Shown here piece after piece: positions 1 to 13,000 of a stretch of 64,000 nucleotides of DNA (positions are counted from its first letter, which is position 1; each line of letters opens with the position of its first letter). This DNA is from Liolophura sinensis. Its lineage: Eukaryota > Mollusca > Polyplacophora > Chitonida > Chitonidae. Made by a program: the position numbers and the translations under genes. The stretch lies in NCBI RefSeq assembly GCF_032854445.1, contig NC_088300.1:32409608-32473607 (forward strand), written 5' to 3'. A model generated the notes under the pieces. That model searched no databases, was not told the DNA's origin, and worked only from the letters and a program-made list of their open reading frames with translations.

Positions 1-930
1 TCTGGAGGTAAACCAACAGGTGTCTGGAGACAGTAGAGGTCTTTCTGGAGGTAAACCAACAGGTGTCTGGAGACAGTAGAGGTCTTTCTGGAGGTAAACC
101 AACAGGTGTCTGGAGACAGTAGAGGTCTTTCTGGAGGTAAACCAACAGGTGTCTGGAGACAGTAGAGGTCTTTCTAGAGGTAAACCAACAGGTGTCTGGA
201 GACGGTAGAGGTCTTTCTGGAGGTAAACCAACAGGTGTCTGGAGACGGTAGAGGTCTTTCTGGAGGTAAACCAACAGGTGTCTGGAGACGGTAGAGGTCT
301 TTCTGGAGGTAAACCAACAGGTGTCTGGAGACGGTAGAGGTCTTTCTGGAGGTAAACCAACAGGTGTCTGGAGACAGTAGAGGTCTTTCTGGAGGTAAAC
401 CAACAGGTGTCTGGAGACAGTAGAGGTCTTTCTGGAGGTAAACCAACAGGTGTCTGGAGACAGTAGAGGTCTTTCTGGAGGTAAACCAACAGGTGTCTGG
501 AGACAGTAGAGGTCTTTCTGGAGGTAAACCAACAGGTGTCTGGAGACAGTAGAGGTCTTTCTGGAGGTAAGCCAACAGGTGTCTGGAGACAGTAGAGGTC
601 TTTCTGGAGGTAAGCCAACAGGTGTCTGGAGACAGTAGAAGTCTTTCTGGAGGTAAACCAACAGGCGTCTGGAGACAGTAGAGGTCTTTCTGGAGGTAAA
701 CCAACAGGCGTCTGGAGACAGTAGAGGTCTTTCTGGAGGTAAACCAACAGGCGTCTGGAGACAGTAGAGGTCTTTCTGGAGGTAAACCAACAGGTGTCTG
801 GAGACAGTAGAGGTCTTTCTGGAGGTAAACCAACAGGCGTCTGGAGACAGTAGAGGTCTTTCTGGAGGTAAACCAACAGGTGTCTGGAGACAGTAGAGGT
901 CTTTCTGGAGGTAAACCAACAGGCGCCTGC
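1..930. repeat. 43-bp minisatellite, about 21 copies, truncated by window edge
   Basis: Unit TCTGGAGGTAAACCAACAGG...GACAGTAGAGGTCTT repeated with very few differences (GTGTCTGG/GCGTCTGG, ACAGTAG/ACGGTAG). Because 43 is not a multiple of 3 and the minus strand has no stop in any frame, it produces a long spurious ORF. Confidence 0.97.
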
Positions 931-1732
931 AGTTCATATTGGGGACTTGTTCACTTCTCTCATAGCATGGAGACTACAGAGTAGAGGAAGTTTTATACTT
1001 AATTGAGAAGTAATTAATTGAGGTGATTCAGTCCTTGCACCTCACTCTGTCGTTGCCTTTCACAAATGCAGAGCCACCAATGAATAATATTTCAGGTAGC
1101 AAATACTTTCAAGGTAGTGAAAATTTCCAAATATATGATATATCGCACAATCAGTGACATATCAACGAGGCAACTTTAAGATGAACATATTTCTAAAGAT
1201 ACAGTGAGAAAATAATCACACGAAAGATAAAATATATGTATAGAAGCGATATTTATTTGTAAACGGTATACAGCTGTTATACATGTAGATGAAGGCATTG
1301 CTGTGTAGCAATACAGTATAACTTTCTCTGTTTTGGTATGTACAAGAATTAACAGTAGTTATTACATGTATATCACACGCTATGTACGTAAGAATTTGCG
1401 ACAATGTTTTGTTAGTTAAAAAACCAATGGCATATCTCCACAACAGATATCTACATGGACATAATATAACAAAGATAACAATTCATGTTCTAAAGACAAA
1501 GGTTTTAACAAGGTTTATACACTTCAGAAAGTGTATCTCTCTTATAAACAGAAGAAAAAAAACCCTAAGAGACTAAACTAAATCAGCTGATTCTTGTGAC
1601 CTACTTGTCCACAGTTGCCATGGAAGCAGTTGCTATGTAAAAACAAGAATATAATGACTCAGCTATTTACAATGGAACATGATTTAAAGCACTTAAAACA
1701 ATGGACATTAACAATATAAAGTGACAACATCT

Positions 1733-1738
1733 TTTATT
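1733..1738 (-). promoter_or_regulatory. Candidate polyadenylation signal AATAAA
   Basis: AATAAA on the minus strand about 1.07 kb downstream of the stop codon. A second copy lies at 1252-1257. Either could end the 3' UTR; the sequence alone cannot decide. Confidence 0.3.
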
Positions 1739-2304
1739 TGTTCTGTGATATGATGCATGTGTTAATTGTTCTTTGAATAGAGGAGAAAATACCAAATGCA
1801 AACGGTTTTCCTGGCTTAGTAAGAAGACGTTAATTCAGTTTCTACTCCTATTTGTTCACAACCAACCCTGAGATAAATATTGCTGAAGAATACCGATAAA
1901 AAAAAACTCTGCAGAATGTGATTAAATGCGCAGGGGAGTTGAGAAACAGGCAAGTCCACGATACCAGGGTTTAACCCAGACGCAAAATCTATTCACAGCA
2001 TAAATTCAAAGAATATATTCAACAATTGTATACTTCAAAAGTGTTTAAAACAAAATAAAATAACAATGAAAATCTGTCTAAAATGATAAAGGCTTGATGT
2101 CAACAGTACATCATTTTAATTATGCTGTTATAATTTAACCGTCATGAGAATGTAATATGCACAATTAAATATGAAGTATTATGAAAAATTAGGCATTAGA
2201 AAAAAAAAATATCTTCTTGGCAAATATGTTGTAGTACAGACAGCCTATTTCTCAATGAAATACATGCTTGTAGTCATACATTTGTTCGAACAACAGGAAA
2301 AAAA

Positions 2305-2383
2305 ATATGTGTATCCAAATATGTGTATACAAATATGTGTATCCAAATATGTGTATACAAATATGTGTATACAAATATGTGTG
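2305..2383. repeat. 14-bp tandem repeat
   Basis: About six copies of TATGTGTATMCAAA in the putative 3' UTR. Confidence 0.9.
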
Positions 2384-2804
2384 ATGAAAAAATACTAAAT
2401 CACGTCTTACCACATCACTACTAGCTCAAATCTACCATGATTTAAAGAAATTCAGAAGGAAAAACAACAAAATGGAAGTCACCTTAGCTTCTATGCTTAT
2501 TAAAACAATGTAGGCTTGTGTAAAGCCCGTCACAACCCAAATCACAGCTAAGCATATCGTTGTGTTAATATCAGCAGAGCTAAACAATGGACCACAACCA
2601 GAAATGGAAGCATTCAAAATCAGAATTCAGTTTTTACCAAATGCAAACAGATACGTGGTCCATTTTGATAGCAGTGAATGTCATGGAAATTCTGAATTCT
2701 GCTCACATTATGAAATAAAACATTTACAAACTAACCCCGTTTTCACTTCTGCTAATATGGGCAATGAATTTTAATTTGAGGTTGAACTCTTGGCGGATGT
2801 AGAA

Positions 2805-2999
2805 TTATAATTTCTCAGCTTTGTCTTTTTTGTGTTCCTTATTGTGATCTTTTTCTCCTTTTTCCTTCTTGGACTTCTTTAGAAATCCGAACATACTTCC
2901 TCTCTTCTTCTCTTTCTCATGTTTGTGCTGGTCATAACCCATGGCTGCCGAATCTGAGGCTGGTCTTGTGGAAGGAAAAGTGGAGGATTTTGAACGCAT
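2805..2999 (-). CDS. SPTBN5: betaH exon w67: C-terminal tail and stop codon
   Basis: 195 nt including TAA at 2805-2807, acceptor TTCCAG, phase 0. It encodes MRSKSSTFPSTRPASDSAAM, KEKKRGSMFGFLKKSKKEKG and ends KAEKL. The Lys-rich end with a short GSMFGFLKK core matches the basic C-terminus (RFSLFGKKK-type) of beta-spectrins. Confidence 0.93.
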   Translation of the reverse strand: MRSKSSTFPSTRPASDSAAMGYDQHKHEKEKKRGSMFGFLKKSKKEKGEKDHNKEHKKDKAEKL

Positions 3000-4032
3000 C
3001 TGGAACAAGAAAGTAATTTTGTCACAGCACTGTATCTTCTCATCCATTCTGCGTTTGACCGATCGTTGCCTAACAACCTCCTCTTGAATTTATCATTACA
3101 CAATGGCAACTAACATAAGTCCGTACTAAGGCCCTTGTTGAGAGCAGGGAAATCTACAAATTCCCCACCAAAGGTCAGGATTGAGCCTGTACCCCATAGA
3201 TCAGCAGTTTGACATTCACTGGAAACCTCTCAATTTGTGGTAACACAAAACAAACAACCATGTTTCTGGCCGATGACTAAATCCATTTTTGAAATTTCTC
3301 TTTGGCCAATTCAAAATTTAACAGATTTATGCAGGTAGGAGGTACTGAGAAATGAGTTTGAACCAAATTGTATTAGCTTTGGAACAAATTAAAGTACAGT
3401 ACAGCCGGATCCAAACCATCAATCCTACGTCCACTGTGGTCAAATGGTCAGTGTATCATACCCCGACCTTAATCAGACAAACCTAATACGCCATCGGTCT
3501 GCCAGTAACCTGCGGATGGTCGTGGGTTTCCCCTGGGCTCTGCCCGGTTTCCCCCACCATAATGCTGGCCACCATCGTATAAGTCAAATATTTTTGAGTA
3601 CGGCGTAAAACACCAATCAAAATCAAATAATACGCCATCATCCTCTGCCTACTATCTGCGGCTCACGGTCCGTGGACAGTCAGTGCATGGTGACACCATT
3701 GTCAGAGTATCATTTTACGACATTCATTCACTTGCTGGAATTTGATGTAACGACAACGGACATACCCCATAAGCCTTGTATTATTGGCGCGACTTTCTCT
3801 ATAAATTTTACAAACTTTATTACTGATTCTGAACGTGCTTATATTTTGTGAAAGGTAATTATTTGGGCTGTCCTAAAGTAAAAGAATGGATTGGAATTGG
3901 AATTTTCACCAGTACCAAAAATCATTTTTCACTTTCTTTAGTGTATTTTCATAATTTATAAATGGATAGGTAGAGGAATATTCTCACAATATTTTATACA
4001 TTTTATAGCTTGATTTTATGCAAGATTTAAGA

Positions 4033-4080
<48 letters not shown>

Positions 4081-7000
4081 ACTGGGGTCTACATCGCATG
4101 TCTTTAGGCGTATATAAAGGCTACATATGACTGCGCTTATGTTATAACATGAACATGTTTTTGTGCATATAAAAATTGATAAACGATAGGATCAACAATT
4201 GTGAAACCGGGGATACAATTCAGGGACTGGAGATTAAAGGGAAAACATTAACATGCTGAACTTTGTACGTGTCAGTGCTTTGAATTTTATAAATTATAGG
4301 CCTTGTGTGATGTACAGATTCATTATATATACATTTTCAACAGAGTTTTAAGCTTATATAAGTATGTAGGCTGACACACATCACACAATAAAGTCAAATA
4401 TTCCTGTGTAATTTTGTCTCCAACATGAAACTGCTAAATTTACTGACAAGCCAAAGAACTCTAGTCCGTTTCCAAATTCTGGAACACCGCAATGGTTGTA
4501 CAGATCAGTCATGTACAGGACAGCGGACTTTAGAGAAAGCAATGTGTTGCATATACATATATTGGTCAGCATATAGCTCTAAGTAGGCTTATTATTTAGC
4601 AATTATTAAAGTAATTTATATGAAAACAAAATATTGTTAACTCGAGATGCCCAGTACAAACTTGAATCCCCTGTCCTCAAGGAAACGGCGTATACAGATG
4701 GCGAACCAAAACAGGAGGGGATCCGAAGAGTAAACTATTACAACTCAAATTTTGTGTGAAATTTGTGAAAGTAAATATGCTGCAAGCCATTATGGTGTTC
4801 ACAACAGACATGACCGTTTACAGGAAATCAGTTTTGTATTTAGCATTAAAGCATTTGATGATCATGGACCAAGGGTCCTTGTGTGATGGCCGATGTCACG
4901 GTACGTGTACGAAGGTGCATGGTAAGCGTACCATGCGCTTATCATGGGCCACCTGTCAGCATATCCTCCGGCCACAATGGGCGTAAGATTGATGGTGAGG
5001 ATCCAGTTGTACTCACAGTACATGGTCGGCGTATTGTATGCTGACCATGGGCCACCTGTCAGCATATCCTCCGGCCACAATGGACGTAGGATTGATGGTG
5101 AGGATCCAGTTGTACTCACAGTACATGGTCGGCGTATTGTATGCTGACCATGGGCCACCTGTCAGCATATCCTCTGGCCACAATGGGCGTAGGATTGATG
5201 GTGAGGATCCAGCTGTACTCACAGTACATGGTCGCCGTATTGTATGCTGACCATGGGTCACCTGTCAGCATATCCTCTGGCCACAATGGGTGTAGGATTG
5301 ATGGTGAGGATCCAGCTGTACTCACAGTACATGGTCGGCGTATTGTATGCTGACCATGGGTCACCTGTCAGCATATCCTCCGGCCACAATGGGCGTAGGA
5401 TTGATGGTGAGGATCCAGCTGTACTCACAGTACATGGTCGGCGTATTGTATGCTGACCATGGGTCACCTGTCAGCATATCCTCCGGCCACAATGGGCGTA
5501 GGATTGATGGTGAGGATCCAGCTGTACTCACAGTACATGGTCGCCGTATTGTATGCTGACCATGGGTCACCTGTCAGCATATCCTCCGGCCACAATGGGC
5601 GTAGGATTGATGGTGAGGATCCAGCTGTACTCACAGTACATGGTCGGCGTATTGTATGCTGACCATGGGCCACCTGTACTCACAGTACATGGTCGGCGTA
5701 TTGTATGCTGACCATGGGTCACCTGTCAGCTTATCCTCCGGCCACAATGGGCGTAGGATTGATGGTGAGGATCCAGCTGTACTCACAGTGCATGGTCGGC
5801 GTATTGTATGCTGACCATGGGCCACCTGTCAGCATATCCTCCGGCCACAATGGGTGTAGGATTGATGGTGAGGATCCAGCTGTACTCACAGTACATGGTC
5901 GGCGTATTGTATGCTGACCATGGGCCACCTGTCAGCATATCCTCTGGCCACAATGGGCGTAGGATTGATGGTGAGGATCCAGCTGTACTCACAGTACATG
6001 GTTGGCGTATTGTATGCTGACCATGGGTCAATTGTCAGCATATTCTCTGGCCACAATGGGCGTAGGATTGATGGTGAGGATCCAGCTGTACTCACAGTAC
6101 ATGGTCGACATATCGTATGCTGACCATGGGTCACCTGTCAGCTTATCCTCTGGCCACAATGGGCATAGGATTGATGGTGAGGATCCAGTTGTACTGTAGC
6201 TAGTACATATAGAAACACTACTGAATTTTTTTTGCTTGAACATCAAATTCCTCTTAGAGCCCAAATAACCTGTATATTCAAAAACACATCGGTCTTACCT
6301 TTACTTCATCTGATTCATCTAAAAACAGAAAAAAGGGGAAAAGGTTATTTAAATATTGTATTCAGAACTTCTCAAAACACACAATGCAGCATGAAACCTT
6401 CTCAAAATTATGGTGACATGATGTCTACAGTTCTGGTTACTACAACAGTTAGAAGCACCTATCACTAATACGGCTTTATGTCCATGGCTTTGTGGCACTG
6501 GCACCTAGAAGATAAATCTTGATTAACTTTTGACATGCTGTTGAACATCCAATGAAATAACTCTGAATCCAAATAAATGTCTATAAGTGCATCACTGTCC
6601 CTAAAGGTATTGATGAATTATAAAACTATCCGTGCGACAGTTCCATTTATGTTGCACGTTGCTGTTTCTGTTAACAACCAAATTAGTTAAAACTGAAGTC
6701 AACTGACACCTCTTAGAACACTTCCTGCTGTTGTTCTTGTAGTTTGATGGTATGCAGAATCATCGTTGACTGGCTGATGTGAGAAAGTCAAGGCTAAGAT
6801 GAATTTTGGGTTCCGTTACTGTACATTGTTTATTCATGTGTGACCAAGGTGACAGGATTTAATCCAGAAGTCTTATCTCTATTTGTCAGCCAATCAGTGT
6901 TTATTCTGCATCTGCTCAACCCAGATGCTGGTGACCTTGTGCATACCTGAATCTCTCGCCTGCCAATCAGCATCATCGCTGTCTCGAGACACATTGAGTC

Positions 7001-10000
7001 TACCCGGTGGGGCAGATGACTGCGGTAAAGGAGGGGTGTCATCATCTGGGAGTGACAAACAAACATGAAATAATATCTCGCTATGCAATGTGCAATCAGT
7101 TTCATATTCCACACTGTTAACGGGGGAATGGTATTGTCCCAGCAAAACAACTAAAACAATTTTATTTACTTGACTGGTGTTTTCACGCCGTACTTAAGAA
7201 TATTTCACCTATACAAAAGCTGCCAGCATTATGGCGCGAGAAAACTATCTACTGGTTGCTGACAGACCTTCCCAGAAACAGCCGAAGATGAAGCTAGCAT
7301 GAGCTGGACTTGAACTCACAGTGACCCCACTGGTAAGAGGGTCCTGGGTCATTGCGCTGCGATGGCGTGCAAACCCCTTTGACCACAGAGGGCCCTCACG
7401 TTTCTTTATAAAGTCAAAACTACGTTTATGACTGAAGGTTTACCTGATGGCATGCTAATTTCACTCCCGCTGCGATCGTGTACAGACTGGTCTGTACGTG
7501 AAAAAGGTGTTCTTTCAGCAGGAGATTTCTGGTATTCAGGCTTTTCTGGGGTGCTTGACAACGCTCTTCCACGACTCGCAGGTACTGGATGTCCATCGCC
7601 ATGGTGAGGCATGTCACCATGATGCGGTGGGGATGCATCTCCACTACGATGTTGTACCATTTCCTCGGAATCATGGGCCGATGATGGCGACCTTGTCTGT
7701 TTTAGAACTTCTTCTGGTGGTAAAGCTACAACAACAACACTTTCAGATCAGAACAGCGCACAAACACTAATCTTTCTCTAATTCTCTTCAAATTAAAAAC
7801 CAGATATTATCAGCTTTTAATTATGGGTATAATTACTTACTTACATTATATAGGTGCAACACAGAAGTCACAGCTGAAACAATACAATATTAATGATGTT
7901 GTGATTTTTAATTAGCATTTTTACAAAAAGTTTAGTCTTAATATAATTTTGGTATACTGGCTTTGCTGAACAAGGATAATTTATTACTAGGGTAACATGC
8001 TTATACTCTGAAAGGACTACGACTACAATTCTGACATGCTAAATCTCTTAACACATTTCAATTCAAGCCTCCATTCCCAAAGCTTTCAGAAATTTTTTGC
8101 AAGCCAGCTTTTTTGTCCATATGCCTTTTTAGAAATAACCTTGCACCCCCTCACACCAGAAATAGAGCATGCCGGGTCACCTAATTGGAAAATGTGAAAA
8201 TAGCATGCAACTTAATTCCTACATGATGGATAGCATATGATAAAAGAACCATAAAAGAGACAGTAAAAAGTGTTACACCAGTTTCAAAAGAATTACTAGT
8301 ATATCTTATGAACATATCCTTACAAAGCACTTTTATGGCAATATCAACATTTTTTAACACCTCATATAATTTCATGTGTGTAAACAAGCAACAGGAACAA
8401 ACAAACAATTTGACATGTAATGATAACGTGTGCAATGACAATAATGATAGCGTGTGCAATGACAGTATTCTGCTGAGACTGACTATCCCTAAAATAATTT
8501 GTTTATAACATTCCTACTTCAAGCAACCCCTGTTTATAGGTTGTGCTAAAATCAGATAAATAAGATGGAATACTAACTAATTTAAACGAATCAGATTTAA
8601 ATTTTACTCTCAGTGGGACAAGTCATTATTAATAATTATTCTGGTTAATAGATTGTGTTAATTATTGTGTTAATAATGTGTTTTATTTTAGTGACACCAC
8701 AATTTAAACCATCAGAAGTGTAAATTTCACAAACAAAACGAAAACATCTACTTGATCATGACAACTAGTGCATGTGTGAATTCAAATCCAGAAGTACCAT
8801 TAAAAAACTAAAAGCATTTACAAGACATTCACAGTTAACGAAAGACAAAAAATCTACTCATGAGAGTGCAAGGGTGAATTCAAATCAAAAGTAGGCTACT
8901 AAAAAAAATACTAAACCCATTCAGATTTTTCAAAGATAAACTGCGCAATGACAGCAAACTTATAAGTTGCAACCAATCAGCAAAAAATGAACACGACAAC
9001 AGCCAAAATCAATGTGAGGCAGTCAGAAATACAAATGTTCTGGACTCGGAAATACATTTTTTTTTTTTGCAACACCAAAATGTAAAAGTTATGGCAGGAC
9101 AGGTTGTGTAAACATGCCATAAAACAATGCTATGTTTCCAGGGGGTATTTGTGACTCCAGAACAATTGTATTTTCCATTCAGGAAATCTAATAAAACTGC
9201 AAGCATTATTAGTAGTGTCAGCTCAACACATGGCACAACACTGAAAAACAAAGCAATATCACAAACTGGCATCTACGATGAAAGTCTCCATTGCCGACCC
9301 ACATGCAGACAGTGCTGAAATAAAGGCAGGGTAAGTGGCTCAGTTTGATTGGGTGACACAGCATTATTGCGAGGTCAAAGTTTAAGGTCACCTCTTTGTT
9401 CAGATTCTGCCTCCTGACAAATATTCAAGTCCTCATCGTTATGAAGGGGAGGTAAAGCTGTGGGAACAATATCAACCAATGGGAAAACAGTTAACATAAA
9501 CAGGAAACTCCTATATTTTCTGATCAATTACTCATAACTCAAATGTTATATATTAATGCTTGTATGTTTAAAGTTGGAATGACATTGTGATATAATTTGG
9601 TCATACCATTATGGTATAACAGTAAGGTCTGAAAGAAACAGAATTTGATAGGTTTTACTGACGGGTATGATCTAGGCAGGTCAAATCATTGTAAAACTAA
9701 GTGAACAGTCAAACATAACGTCAACCAGTCTGACACAAGGTCAATCAGTTTTACACCAGTTGGACACCTGCCCAAGTGGTGTTTAGATAATGCACTGTTC
9801 CGGTACTCATTTTCTTTTTCTCTCATTTACAGGATGGCGTTTTGGTTCATGGGCAAAGAGTGGGGAAACCATTGCAGCCAGGTACCTGATAAACCTCTGG
9901 GCCCAAAGCCACAGACAAGTAAAAAAGATCTTAATTCGAACACACTATCTGACTAGTCATGTGTTCAGGGAACATCAATAGGAAGTTGTTCAGTTTTCTC

Positions 10001-13000
10001 AGGCAATCAGTCTTCTTGTTATCTGACTTCTTGTTAACAACTTAACACAGTCATTTATCTGTAACAAATTTCTTCTTAACCAAGGCATTTTTTTCTGCCC
10101 GAGAAAATTTCTATAACATCTATCTATCAAAACCCAGCTATATTTCAAACTACAGTTTAGACCCTTTTGACCTTGAAAAGTGCAACCACATGCTCTCTGA
10201 CCTTTTCTGAGATGTCTAAGGTGACTCGTGATACCACAGTAATAAGTATTCATTGTGAAACATGCCAATACTTTGATTTATATGTCCATGAACAACATTT
10301 TAAACCAACATGTTCAGCTTTCATCACACAATGTTTTCATAAACATTTAAATGTTATAAAACTATCAATTACAGTTCATAACATATACATATTATCCACA
10401 TTAGTGTTTCTATTGAAGTCATTTTATAATCAAACCATGCATCACTAAACCAAAACAGCAACATCTGACTCGCACAACTGATTCCACATCGCATAAAAAA
10501 ACACATAAAAAAAATTTATAATGAACGGCTAGGTGATGTTCATAGATCTAAGTGATCTATCGCCATGGTTACCACAGTGCAACATACCTGATTGGTTGTT
10601 GACCTTTTCACACCACTGTAGCATCTCAGTCTGGTTGCTGGCCTCAAATAAATACTCTGCTCCATCTGCAAGATGAAGCCGCATCACGTTCTTCTTTTTG
10701 GTATAATCTGATGCTATTTCACACTTTGAGTTGTGGATGTTTAGAGGAGGAGCAATGGCGTAGCTTTCTGCAAAACCTAGAAACAAAACAACATACCACA
10801 TACAAGTATATATGGAGTAATACAATGAATTTTTCAATGGCATACTCAAGAATTATTTCATTTATACAATGGAAGCGGAGTAGGCTTATGATCTCAAGTA
10901 AGTTTAGCAAGTGTGATATATATCGTATTAGTTGAACTAACTTTGAGCTAAAGTGGACTTCACGTAAGATAACACAAAAGAAAACCATAGGCTGAATATT
11001 GCTAGCAATTCCCTGAGAGCAATAGAAATAGGGGAATCTGAGAATGCAACAGGCTTTTTTTGTGAGCCCTTTAATTACGCACTAGTATAAGACAACTGTA
11101 GTGGCATTACTTACCATCTTTGTCTTTAAAGAAGCAGAGAAGCTGTCCGCAAAGGACTGTGTACATGTTTTTCCACGAGCGGATAGTGGCCTTCTTTCCC
11201 CCAGATTGTAACTCTTGCTTCCTTTCCAAGAATCCTTCAATCTCAGCTGGAGGCAAACCAGCAGGTAGCTTGTACTTGTCCTTGAAACTGTGTGCCTTCC
11301 TCCGTAATGTAAAGCTGGGAGTCCTTTTAGTTTTTTTCTGGTCTTCATATCTAATATCATCACTACGCTTCATCACCGGGCTTGTGGGTGTTTTCAAAGC
11401 TTGCTTCTTCTCAAGCCCTGGACTTGAGAGAGGAGGTGTCATGGGTCGTGACGATGCATCCATGCCTGCGCCGTCATCATTGTTGTTGTTGTGCGTGGGG
11501 ATGTTACTTGGTTTTTGTTTCCTTTCTACTGCAGACTCCTCTTGCTGAGCTTCACGGGGTAGAGGTGCCGTTGGCGGGGAGGAAGCAATAGGCGGAGGTG
11601 TTTCACTTCTGACACTATCAAAAGATTCATCCTGTAGCTGTTCGCGGGGAGACTGGGGTGGGGATGAAGAGTCGTCTCCCTGGGTTGTGACTTCATCGAC
11701 CACAGCCTCAGGGGATGTTGGGACAAATTTACCATCTGCATTCCCTTCCGGATCGAGGGAACCACTGCGGCGGAATTCAGCAGCTTTCTGAAGTTTGACA
11801 GGAGCAATGGGTTCTGTTTGGCTTCTAAAGCTGAACGCACGTTTCACCTCGCGCTGGGGACCCTCCCCTTTTGTTGTGGCTTTGAAGGTTTGAGATCGTC
11901 CAATCAAAGACTTCACCATGGACTTATTGAGCTTCTTGCTCTCTTCCTCATTCCTGTGAGAAATACATCCATTATTTTGTCGTTAGCTTGTGTCTGAGCT
12001 TTCAAAAGTTAATTAATATCTTATTTTACTGCACATGGCCAAATATTTCGTCCATAAAAAAAATTACAGATTTTACTGGATTACATGAGTTCTTTTTTTT
12101 TTTATAGAAAGGTGTTTTAATGTTTGCTTGGAAGGTAGGATAATATTCTACCGGATCAATGCAAGTTTCAGCTTCAAATATAAGCTTTTATGACATTTAT
12201 TCCATCTCTAAAATGAACAAATTTTTGGGGGCAAATTATTAGGATAAATACACATGATCATATAGTTCTCATGATATAAGGTATATCTACAAGGAAACCA
12301 CAGCCAATCTGCAAAGGATGCTACAAAAATTAACCAAGAACAGATTTTAATATGCTCTTATTCCATGCATGTACACATGTAGGTTTTACACTAGTTTGCA
12401 AAGACAACTTACCTTATTTTTTATTTATTTATTTATTCATTTTATTGGTGTTTTACGCCGTACTCACAAGAATATTTCACATATACGACGGCGGCCAGCA
12501 TTATGGTGGAAGGAAACCGGGCAGAGCCCAGGAGAAACCCACGACCATTCGCAGGTTGTTGCCAGACCTTCCCACATACAAAGACAACATACCTTATTTT
12601 TTTTTAACAGTACTGCTAACATCCGCATAAAGTATTTAACCTACTTTGACTTTTCATCATCGGTCTCAGAGCCCTCCTCATCTTTCTGTTTCTTCAGAAG
12701 AACATCACGTGCCTTCTTCTGCTCCTCTTCTCTACGTCTCTCCTTAAAACAACATCACACAATGTACATAAGAATTCATTAGAATTCCTGATGAGATTAA
12801 ATTTTCAAGGTCTCACAATAAATACCGCTCAAAAAGTCATATTTACTCATTAATTTGATTGTTACCATACCCAAGAAAATTTTCACTTATATGACAGTGG
12901 TAAGGGTTATAGGCATAGAAAAAGATGTCAGAAAAGGGCAAGTCACCTGCACTTTCTGGTGTCTGCCAGATGCCAGAAAAGGGCGAGTCACCTGCACTTT

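Larger units (their letters stand above)
931..2804 (-). other. Putative 3' UTR and 3' flank of the betaH gene
   Basis: AT-rich, with no convincing coding region on either strand. It holds the two AATAAA candidates and a short 14-bp tandem repeat at 2305-2383. Confidence 0.5.
3000..6298 (-). other. Intron between w66 and w67
   Basis: Holds a SINE A fragment, an (AT)n tract and the 103-bp array. Apart from these I see only AT-rich sequence, with no exon that fits the phase. Confidence 0.75.

Noticed and set aside
174-833. 219-residue minus-strand ORF
   Set aside because: It is the 43-bp minisatellite read through; all three minus frames are open, so openness has no coding meaning.
1-930. CRISPR-like array
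   Set aside because: Repeats are directly contiguous with no unique spacers, in a eukaryotic intron-bearing context; the same applies to the 45-, 60-, 91- and 103-bp arrays.
2562-2774. 70-residue plus-strand ORF in the 3' flank
   Set aside because: No recognisable domain and no splice or codon evidence; an opposing minus-strand ORF overlaps it.
4756-6264. Many 65-98 residue ORFs on both strands
   Set aside because: They are the 103-bp array in shifted frames; each ORF ends one unit later, and both strands are open.
11120-11548. 142-residue plus-strand ORF
   Set aside because: Antisense shadow of the Ser/Pro linker and PH exon w61.
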